A stretch of DNA of 64,000 bases. Origin: Paracyclopina nana (taxonomy: Eukaryota; Arthropoda; Copepoda; Cyclopoida; Cyclopettidae). Each line of letters opens with the position of its first letter. Position 1 is the stretch's first letter. The notes below the pieces were generated by a model. The model saw nothing but the letters and a program-made list of their open reading frames with translations. It did not search any database and had not been told where the DNA came from. The position numbers were made by a program, and so were the translations under genes. The stretch covers positions 5,166,001-5,230,000 of the forward strand of contig JAGUCH010000006.1 of assembly GCA_019096065.1 (NCBI GenBank). The letters are read 5' to 3'. Shown piece by piece: positions 54,086-64,000 of this stretch.

Positions 54086-54504
54086 TTTTTTGGGAGCGGG
54101 CCAAAGAAGGCCTGCCCTCCAAATTTCACTATGACTTATGTTGCTCCCTGTTCAAAAAACAGGAAACTGTAAAAAAAAGCGCCAACAGTATACATGCAAT
54201 ATTAGTGGGAGCGGGCCGAAGGCCCGCCCACTCTCATTATTTTGGGAGGGCGGGCCCTCAAAACTAAAACTGTAATACTATTAACAAACTGATTGATACA
54301 TATTATTGGGAGTGGGCAAAAGGCCTACCCCTATCTCCCTGCCCAGTAAGTCCTGTCTATCCAAGGAGTGTGTGTTCTAACAATCGATCCAAGGAGGATC
54401 CGTCTCTTTGATCTAGGGACCAACTACTATTCTAGCAAATAACATACTAAGTTGGGGCTAAATTGTGTAACCATGGCTGACTTAAATTCACCACAACAAG
54501 AAGA

Positions 54505-55798
54505 ACTGACTTGTGACTTAACTAGCTAGGACTGATTTGGTTAAAAACAAACTACTTAGGAGTGACTTAGGTAGCTAAGCCTAATTAAGCTTCACCTTGT
54601 GCAGCCACTTAAGGAGTGACTTGAGTCACCACCTCTGTCTTTGGAAACCATAGCTGACTTGAGCAACAATAGATTACTTGGATAACCATGGCTGACTTAG
54701 ATTTGCCAGGACATTTTTAGATTTTGGGCAGCCAGGTCCAAGAACTGACTAATCTATTAGTTGGTCTTGGTCTTTCAGTTGGTCATGATCAGCATTTGTG
54801 ATCAAAGACACTAGTCAGTCCATGTGGACAGTTGGGACTCCTACCCTTGGATCCACAATGGATCATCCGTGGATAGACTACGACAAATTGGCCTCTCATG
54901 GACAAAACAAATCATTCTTGGATCAACTACTTTTACAGATAATCCATTGATCAACACGATGGATCATCATAGGATCAACAGTCAGAGCACACAGGCTATA
55001 GATAGACCAGGACAGACATATATTGGGTTAGACAAGAAATACCAACCCACATAAAAAAGCCTTTTCACGCTCACAAGAAATTCGGGTGAATTGGCCAAAT
55101 TCTCATTTCAAGACCAATTTTCATCATCTCATTTTTGAATGAGTTCTTGGCTATCAAAAGTGTCCAAATTAGAAGATATTGACAAATTAAGATGGAAATT
55201 GGCCTTAACAATCAATTTTTCCTGGATAAAGTCCATTTTTGGAGAAATAGTAGAACAGCTTGGCCATTTTGAGGCAATCAAGATATTGTGACAAAAAAAA
55301 ATAACCAAGACGCCATTTCAGGATAATCAATTGAAATTGGACCCGGAAATTTGTGGAATGAGGAGCTATGATAGCCTGTTTTTAGCTTATGGCTATAAGA
55401 AAAAGGTGCCATGTCAAATTCGCAACTTTTTCGGGATGAGCATGAAAGCGGCATTTTCAACCACTACGCAACTGTACTTGAATCACATTAAGTTTTTGGA
55501 TCAACAAACGGATCATCTTTGGATAGACATAAGGCGGACAGCACTTGTGTCAACTCAACTAATCAGCCTTGGATCGATTGGGAAAACATACTGTTCTTGC
55601 ATCGACTGAAAAATTTCACATTTCAGGCTTTTTTCAAAAAAAGGTGGTGAAAGTCACCATATTTAACAAGCTTTTTCAATTTTCTAGCTTCAAGGAATCT
55701 CAAGGTTTGTGCTGTTGTAGCTCAAGCTTTCAAGCCAAGCAGACACTCATTCCATCAATAACATTAAAATACTGTCTCCTGTCTCAAATCTAGCTATA
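54505..55798. repeat. Tandem duplication, unit 1 (1.3 kb)
   Basis: It starts ACTGACTTGTGACTTAACTAG and ends CTCAAATCTAGCTATA, and is repeated directly in 55801-56867. About 290 bp near 54950-55330 is absent from unit 2. Internal motifs TTGGATC and GGATAGAC recur many times. Confidence 0.85.
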
Positions 55799-55800
55799 TA

Positions 55801-56867
55801 ACTGACTTGTGACTTAACTAGCTTGGGCTAACTTGGTAAAACACAAACTACTTAGGACTGACTTGGGTAGCCAAGCCTTATTAAGCTTTACCTTGTGCAG
55901 CCCCTTAAGGAGTGACTTGAGTCACCACCTCTGTCTTTGGAAACCATAGCTGACTTGAGCAGCAATGGATTACTTGGATAACCATGACTGATGTAGATTT
56001 ACCAGGACATAGGTAGATTTTGGGCAGCCAGGTCCAAGAACTGACTAATCTATTAGTTGGTCTTGGTCTTTCAGTTGGTCATGATCAGCATTGTGATCAA
56101 AGACACTAGTCAGTCCATGTGGACAGTTGGGACTCCTACCCTTGGATCCACAATGGATCGTCCATGGATAGACTACGACAAATCAGCCTCTCATGGAGAA
56201 AACAAATCATTCTTGGATCAACTAATTTTACAGATAAGCTTTTCATTGCTGAAACTGTTTTTTTCTAACCTGGCTTCGCTGATGAGCCAATCAAACTGCT
56301 GCTTTTGATCACATGACAAGTTTCACGTGCTACAGTCTTTCCAAATATGCTTGCCCAAAAAGCGCCATCTAGTGAAAAAGTTTTTCCCTCCAATGGCTTA
56401 TAAAAAAAGGTGCCATGTCAAATTCGCGACTTTTTTGGGATGAGCATGAAAGCGGCATTTTGAACCACTGTGCAACTGTACTTGAATTGGCTGGACAAAT
56501 TGTTCTTGAATCAACTATGAAAACATAGTTTTTGGATCTACAAACAGATCATCTTTGGATAGACAAAAGATGGACAGTATGTGCATCAACATGACTAGTC
56601 AGCCTTGGATCGACTGGGAAAACATACTGTTCTTGCATCGACTGAAAATTTCACTTTTCAAGCTTTTTTCAAACTTTTCACTATTTTACATAAAGGAAAA
56701 AATGGTGATTAAGTCACCGTATTCAAATAAGCTTTTTCAACTTTCAAGCTTTTCAAAATTTGGTTCAAGCAATCCCAAGCTTTGTGCTGTTGTAGCTCAA
56801 GCTTTCAAGCCAAGCAGAAACTCATGCCATCAAAAAGCATTAAAATACTGTCTCAAATCTAGCTATA
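55801..56867. repeat. Tandem duplication, unit 2 (1.07 kb)
   Basis: This is a direct copy of unit 1 with roughly 90% or higher identity by eye over the aligned parts and a shorter middle. The frames in it are by-products of the repeat. Confidence 0.85.
56361..56374 (-). promoter_or_regulatory. CTCF-like motif
   Basis: The minus strand reads CACTAGATGGCGCT, matching the CTCF core. It lies in unit 2 of the tandem duplication but not in unit 1. Confidence 0.3.
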
Positions 56868-56924
56868 CTTTTGCTGTAAGAGTCTAAATTTAGTAGCTGA
56901 GCACTTTCTCCAGCCATGGTAGTC

Positions 56925-57345
56925 TCTTTTGCCAGTCTATCCAAGGATAGTCTGCTCTGCAAGTCTATCCAAGGACAGTATGTTTTTGTCAATCCAGGGA
57001 CACTTTGTTGCTGCATTCTAACAATGTACATACAATACGTTCTAGCTTTCAATCCAAGTATGATCCATTTTTTGGTGCAGGGACAATCAGTTATGTCAGG
57101 CTATCCAGTCACAGTTTGTTATACTTGTCCCAGGTCCTGCTAGGTCATACTAGTCTATCCAAGGACTATCCGTTTCATTGATCCAAGGACTGTTTATCTT
57201 CAAAGTTGATCCAGGGACTATGAGTTATGTCTGTCTATCCAAGGACAATCTGTTGCAGTCTATCTAAGGACAGTATGTCCTAGTTGATCCAAGCATGGCC
57301 ACCTGATAGTTGGTCCTGGTTCTAGCAAACAGTTGGTTCTGGTCT
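56925..57345. repeat. Degenerate minisatellite of CTATCCAAGGACA-type units
   Basis: Units like GTCTATCCAAGGACAGTATG and GATCCAAGGACT repeat roughly every 25-40 bp. They are the inverted form of the TTGGATAGAC/TTGGATCA motifs in the duplicated units to the left and also appear at 54350-54420. Confidence 0.7.
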
Positions 57346-57796
57346 GAGTTCGTCTCAGTTGATCCATGCATAGGACACAGGTCTTCTTAATATTAGCATA
57401 TTTGAACCTGAGTGCAACTACTAGTTCAACTGAATATCAGAGAGAGCGGCAATCTTGGCTAGCTGAGATCTACACGAGCCCTCCAAAATTTGCAAAGGTC
57501 GAACTTATTTACTTGGCGAGGTGGAGTGACAGAAAAATTGTCCTAAAAATCCTAAAAATTGTGCCACCTATGACTTTGACCAGTTTCAACCTTTGCAATC
57601 TGCTCAGCAATGTGTGTTGGAAGATTGCCGCTCTCTCTTATAACATAGTTAAACTAGCAACTACACATATTGTGACTCAGCTCCATTTAAAAGTGAAGGT
57701 TGCTGAAGGAAAAAGCTTTGTGATATGAAGCATGCTTTCCATTTTTTTATTTAAATAAAGGGCTACTTTCAAATATTTCCGTAGGCCCGCCCTCCG

Positions 57797-60700
57797 CTGT
57801 CCATTTATGGACGCCTTTACCTAGTTTTGTTTTAAATAGGCCAATTCTCGGAATTTTGAGTAATTTCTTCCCAAGTGCTCTGACACTTTTAATCCATCAA
57901 TATTACGCGTAAAGTGGCCTTGCACATGCACATAGTGGCAAAAAGTGAAAAAGCAGTAAAAGCTCTTTAATGCATTACCTAGGATATACCAAACGCCCAC
58001 CGATCTTAATGCATGCAGTGCCTAACAAAATTCATGAGTAAGCCTTCATAAAACAGTGAAAGCACTAAAGGTCACATATGTATTAGAGTTTGATATTTCA
58101 TCTGTTTTTTATGAGGCCAATTCGGGTTGCAACGATTTTATGGCTTTTCCTTACAGATAAAACTGGGGAAATTTACAACGGTTCCTCGAATTGCATCGCT
58201 AATTTTGTGGCAGAGTAAATTAAGCTCATGCACTTCTTTTTGCAAAAAATAATAAATATAAAAGCTCTGGGTTGTGGTAGAAGAGGCCTTGTTTTGCCAT
58301 GACCCAAAAAAGAGGTCGAATGCAAGAAGATGGGGAATAAAAGCATTCTTTGTCAGTTCATCTACATTATTAGTATCGTGAGAAAAAACGCTTGCTATCT
58401 GTGAAATGCCACCAACAAATGCTTGTAATTTTCCTTACCTTTGCGAGACCATCGACTGGCACGTGGACAACTTCGCCTGGTTTTTGCACTGCACTCTCTC
58501 GCACACAAAGCTGTTGCGTTGACAGGTTTTCCTACTGAACTTGATCTGTCCTCAGTAATTAGGAACTCAACCTTGAGCTCACAAAATCCCATTGATTGTT
58601 ACTTTTTTAAGGGCCTAGCTCTCACTCCAATTGAGCACATGACTCAGCACTTCTCTTCTTCACCAAAGTTTTCCTTTGTATTTGAAGTTTTTATTATTCT
58701 GTAAAAGCCATGTCTTGACGACTCTAAAACTTGGGTCTGACCAAGCATTTTCCCAAAAGCAACTGATTTTGAATTTTGATTTGTTTACGTCAAAGCTGAG
58801 TCAGCGCACGTGAGCGCGAGCCGGGCGTTCAGCTTCACACAGCTGATGACCGGCGAGCGCGTAAAATGTAAACAAGCACGATGACCCATTGATTTATTAT
58901 ACCTAACGTAGCATAACTTTTAAAGAACACACCAAAAGATTTTTTCATGTGTAGGCCTCTCAATGATCTCACGGCCATTACTCAAAAATGCCATTTTGCC
59001 AGCCAAAGCTCAATTTATGGTCAAAAGGGAAAATTGCACAGCTACAGCAGCAGTAGCAGCAGCGCAACGACGTCTCAATTTTTTGCATCTAAAATGATGC
59101 AGAGGAGATTTGTGCTGAGCAAATCCTTGGGGAAGAAATGCACTTATCCTCCACCCGCTCGCTCCATTACCTCAAGGTTCATAAAATAACTCTTTTTGTA
59201 GCCTACAGTGTCAACACTAGGAGCATTGGCCATGGAAATGTATGTACTACAGAGCACTATTTTTCAGTATTGTTTATAAGCTACCTTTTAGTCATACTTG
59301 AGCTGTCTGGGAAAGGAAAAAAGTCCTTCCATCAAATGGAGCAAAAACACTTTTGACAACTTTTGCTACCATGAAAGCTTGACCAGCGTGCAGTGGCAAA
59401 AGCGCAAAAAAGTGATAAATCTCTGGGAAGCAGGGGCAAAAATCGTAAATAATCGCTCTAAAAAGCCCATTGCTAATTGCCAAATAGCTAACAATGACAG
59501 CTGAAACTCCGCAATTAAAAATATCTGCGGTTGAAGCTTTCAATTCGGGGTTTCCCTTGAAAAGCTTGGATGATACGGTTAATTTGGCCTAGGACTACTC
59601 GGGTTTTCGCAATGCCAATTGATGTGATTAATGGAAAAACTTCTTTGAAAGCTGTATGTGAATAGAAAAGCAATCACTTGGCTAAAGCCACGTGGGAACT
59701 GCCATAACAGGCTCAATTTGCCAAAATCTAGGTCGGCTGATGACTTCTGCAGCATTTGGGGGAAAGCTCCCCAAAAAGTCCACCCATCAGCTTGACAGGC
59801 CATTTTCCCCAGTGTGCAAGAGATCAAAGCTGTAGATTTGTCATCAGAGAGCTGCTTCTGCTTTAGTATAGTATGAAGTCCCGGAAATGTACCAGTAATA
59901 AGGTCGCTGAGCATGCATACAGAATACTTCTTCTGTTGGCCTTGGATACTGCCATTTTTGCCCCAGCATAAAAGAATACATTTAGCCTGACAATTGAGCT
60001 AAGGCAGAATGTCAAGTTTTGAGGCTAATTTTCAGTTGCTGGAAACTTTGACAACTCGACCAAATGCACTAACATAATGAGAACTTGAATTCAAAATAGT
60101 TCACATCTCTAACTTACTTTTGCGTTCTTCACTGTGTGTGTACAGCATTTTGGCTCAAATTGAGCAAAATGTCTTTTTGAGGAGTGTCAGGCGTTTTGAC
60201 AGTTAGAAATTGGGTTTCCTCTTGATTTCTTGTACAGATACTGCAACATTTGACAACAGCATACAAGACATATTTTATAAAAAGGTACTGCTCTTATGTC
60301 CTGTTCATGTACGCCCCAAACTCCTTATGAAAGTGCACGAAAACACCTCAAGGAAAGGAGAAAAATTGTCTTATGACAAGCGCCAGCTGATGCTAAAAAA
60401 ATCAGAACGACTTTAAGCCAACTTGACAGTAAACAAATCTAATTTTGGCTATTAAGCACTCCACAATTTAGCTATTTTGAGAGAAATCAATAGTTAAATT
60501 TCAACTCTTATCAAAGAAACGTTAAGAAAGCTAGTTTGTTTTGAAAAAAGCTGAAAACTGTAAGACAAAATAACAAAAATGGCCATTCAAAACGCTGCTC
60601 GGCCCCAAGCTGAACTCGTAGAGTAGCAGTAAGCAACAGATTCACTTTTCCTTAAGACAATTTTTTCCATACCTTAAGGCATTCTTAATACATGAACAGG

Positions 60701-63700
60701 GCATTATATTTGTGCCATGCAGGGGCTCACCTAATTTGTCCATTAAAAATGCTCTAGACAGGCTACTTTGCATTATTACTGCGTCTAATAAGTCTAGGCA
60801 ATGTCTCAAGGCCGCGTCATCTTACACATTGAAAAGACCTGCATTTTGAAGGAGCAAAAGTAGTATTTTTCAGACAATTAATGGTTTTTGCTCACCTGGA
60901 TAGCTAAGGCTAATAAGAAAGGCCTGCCTTTAATGGTAAGCAATATTTGTTCTCAGGAAACTTTTACCCTTTTCTTTCATGGTGCCAAATAACGCACTAC
61001 AATGGTAGATACCAAACCTTGTTTTTCCTGCTTTTATGTAACAATTTTCGCTAAACTCTGAACCTGATGAGAACTATTATAAACGTGATATAAGGAACGA
61101 TGGCGTCTGTTACGTAGTACAGTCAGCGCACCCTAGCGTGAAAAGCCGTGTAGTATGTTCACTACAGAGGCAGCTAAATAGCAATTCGAAATTTGCCAAA
61201 AAATTGGCCTTCCCATATGATTTCTCAAAAATTCGATAAATAATATTTGATCCCTATTACATTTCATGCTACTTAGTTTAAAAAAATCAGGCCAATCAGC
61301 AGAAAATAGCGGGAAAATGCTGAAGTTCTTCAATTGCAATGTAATTTGAAAATTTCCGCTGTTTTATGAAAATACTGGCAACTTTTAGCAGCATTGGAGT
61401 GCGTAACCTTAAAATATTTTTTTCACACTTTTCCGTCAAAGCGTCATGCGTAAACAGCTGTACTACCTTACAGTGGCGCCATCTAGCATGATAAATTTCA
61501 AAATCAGCTCTTATTCTGAGCATTAAGTTAGTAAATCGATGAGATAAAACTGCAAGTCAAATTGACAAGTCTATTTTTAGGCCTTATTTCATTTTGCTGC
61601 AATTTTGGTATTTTTGTTGCTATGGGGTGCCATATGTGTTGATAGGACTTTTGTTCAATATTTCCTTGACATCAGTGAAAACAATTGTCTCCAAGATCTT
61701 GTGTGACTCACCAAGCTAGCGAAAAGAATATCTCTAGCATAAAGTGAGCCAATTGTGTTCTCATTAAGTGAGCATAATAAGTTATTTCCATTTTTGCGAG
61801 AGAGCGTAGAAATTGCGAACAAAGGATATTTGTTTGTGTACTCGCGAGCATTATTCACCATACAGCACTGAGGGTTGACTGCAAACAAAAGGGTTTGGTA
61901 TTTGTGCTCCCACAAAAGGTGAATAACCAAACGCTTGACTATATGAAGGTATAAAAGAGGCCTTTTCTTATTGGACTCAAGGCGTAAATAATTTATACTA
62001 AAAATTAAGAAAACCCTATATGAAATTATTTTTTGGTTGAGGAGTTTTTTTGGGCTCCATTGCTTCCCCAGTGTGCATGTGTTTAGGAGTGACAGCCGTG
62101 AAAATTGCAGCAGATTCAGCTGGACATTTTCTGCCAAATTGGCTTTTGACGAGGAGGCAAAATTAGATCCTTTTCCATAGAGTTAACAAGGGGCTTTTTC
62201 CCCTGAAAAATAAATTCCGGCCTTAAAGATAACGTTCATAATTGGGAGACATTTGAATTAAGTTTTCTCGCCCCAAGCTCTAATTAGAGAGTCAAGACTG
62301 AGATTTTTAATGACTTCATTATCATTTGCATATTTTGAACTTTTAACGACAAAGCTGTACGCAGTAAATGCTTGTTGCTAATGAGAAATTGAGCACATTG
62401 AAAGAAACGCCAAAGGTCAACAAAAGAGAAAGCAGCACTGATCATTTCATTTGGCCATTTTTTCGAGCCTCATAGGCTGTTCTCTTTACTTTTTGGTCAT
62501 CTTCACTGGGGACATTTTCCCCTCAAGTAGATCCTGTCACATCTCAGCTGGCTATTCCACACAATTCAAAGCATAATAGAAATGTCGTAAAAAACCTTGC
62601 CAGCTCAGAGAGAGCCAATGAAGCAGAGCAATAAAATTGACCTATTCAAAGCACAAACTCCAATAGAGACGAAGAAGAGGAAATTGAACATTAAATGCTG
62701 CATTTTTATGAAAAGAATCCATTCTGTGCGATCACAATGAGCCTTAAAGTACGTATACACACAGCTCACAAACTAAAATGGCCATTCAACAGCACGTTCT
62801 ACTGCAGAAGCTTCGCAATATAGTTTGTTATAGTATTGTAGTGTGGCAGGAAAAGTGCAGAAATTCTGCAGCATTATGTAACTCACACCACAGATCTTGG
62901 TGATGATGAGGATACGGTGATAATTAGGTATACACTGCTTGTGTATGAATTATACAATGCAATAATAAGCTGAGCGCACAGATCACACGAGAATTGCATT
63001 TCTGGCTTATTTACCAAGTCAGACGTATTGAGTAAGGGACAGCAAAAATGGTCTAGGCTTTGAGTGCAATGTGCTCATATAATTCACCATAAAAGAATTA
63101 TATAACTAATGCATACCATGCTGTCTGCATAAATACTACCGCCATAGAAAAGTACACAAACACCGCATGTTTACCATTCAAATTGGTACAAAAAGGAGAA
63201 ACGTTAATCACAGCCGAATAATTGCAGCCAGGCAATTTATTTACGGTTGAGGCCAAAAGAAAAAGAGAGCTGGCTTTGAATGTCGGTTGAGTCGACAAAA
63301 CGCCGTACAGGATTAATTGTAACATTTTTAACATACTTTTTCCATCAAAGGGAAGGCGGCATCAATTGGTATAAATTGGCAAAAAGGCTTGTTTGATGCC
63401 CTGAATCCCCAAAAAATCGTTGATTAGAGGCGTGAGAAAGCCCTATGATTGCAAATTGACCTTAGAAGCCTTGGGTCACCGAACAACTTTTGATTTGCTG
63501 CGCAGGAAAAATACCGAAATTACATTTTTTCCACTTTGGCTCCATCATGTCTAGATGACCTTAAGTAGACCGCCAAATAGACAATTGGAATGGAAAATAG
63601 AAAGCAATTATCGTTCCCCTTTGTAACTTATTTCTTGAAGCAAATGAGGCTGAAAAACTCAGAAAAGGAGGAACTGAAAAAAAGTTTTGCTTTTTCCTGA

Positions 63701-64000
63701 CCTCTTTGTAAACGCGGAAGTTGCAAATAAAAGTCTATGTAGCAGCGTTGCCAGAGGTACATCCACATGCACCACCTTTAATAGGCTACTTTGGCCATAA
63801 ACTACGAACAACTTTACAGACCAAATCCAGTTTTATGAAAGATTTTATTGTGATTTGATGCCCATTAGATATATACAGGCTATACCAAGAAGAATCTAGA
63901 AGAATATAAATATTCAAAGATTCTATTGAAAAGGAAAGGATTTTTTTTTTTAGTTATGTGAGGAAATCAGTCAATGGCATGAGTATGTAAATGATACTTG
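57797..64000. other. Gene-poor right end
   Basis: I see no convincing gene. A minus-strand frame at 58440-58592 ends at a donor (AAAG, then GTAAGG) and contains several Cys, but it lacks a good acceptor. A GC-rich patch lies at 58795-58865. The 160-codon minus frame at 61655-62137 has no domain. Confidence 0.5.
61474..61489 (-). promoter_or_regulatory. CTCF-like motif
   Basis: The minus strand reads ATGCTAGATGGCGCCA, matching the CTCF core. Confidence 0.35.

Noticed and set aside
58395-58592. A Cys-containing minus-strand frame ending at a GTAAGG donor
   Set aside because: The donor is good, but the upstream side lacks a pyrimidine tract and acceptor and no partner exon was found, so it is only mentioned in the regional note.
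60234-60281. A small exon-like segment (TTGTACAG acceptor, 15 codons, GTACTG donor) in phase with the candidate exon at 48796
   Set aside because: The donor is weak, the exon is tiny, and an 11-kb intron would be needed with nothing further downstream.
61655-62137. A 160-codon minus-strand frame
   Set aside because: No recognisable motif, no supporting neighbouring exon or clear leader; judged random.

Overview
The window is nuclear DNA of an invertebrate, probably an arthropod. It is AT-rich. Host genes are split by GT-AG introns, one glutamate-gated chloride channel (a protostome-specific family) spans about 18 kb, and a complete BEL/Pao LTR retrotransposon is present. I could not fix the species. 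All identifications are by eye, without database searches.

Layout. 1-2009 is gene-free flank. 2015-14422 is a full-length BEL/Pao element on the minus strand: two 380-bp LTRs that differ at two positions, a 5-bp GGGGG target duplication, a tRNA-Lys-type primer binding site, gag, pol in the -1 frame, and a large third ORF that does not look like an envelope. Every ORF is open, so the insertion looks young. About 14.4-17 kb holds orphan candidate first exons. 17417-35814 (+) is the chloride channel in ten exons whose phases agree throughout, with a 9-codon uORF before its start. 38772-39185 is a terminal-inverted-repeat element. 39927-39998 is tRNA-Glu(TTC). 40674-41651 (-) is a divergent seven-transmembrane receptor with one apparent single-base frameshift. 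43146-45154 (+) is a secreted protein with two FAS1 domains. 45647-45817 is a small palindromic MITE-like element. About 53.3-57.8 kb is a repeat complex: GC hairpins, two tRNA-derived SINEs, a 1.3-kb tandem duplication and degenerate minisatellites. The rest, to 64000, shows no convincing gene.

Most unusual. (1) Gag ends on a canonical A AAA AAC slippery heptamer. A 7-bp stem lies 8 nt downstream, so Gag-Pol should be made by -1 ribosomal frameshifting. (2) The third ORF carries three zinc knuckles that mirror those of Gag, plus a stretch resembling a degenerate DEDD 3'-5' exonuclease fold. (3) At least 34 perfect palindromes of 10 bp or more, all centred on TTAA, are scattered over the 12.4-kb element, in coding frames and LTRs alike. 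About one would be expected by chance. I know of no described function for such a pattern.
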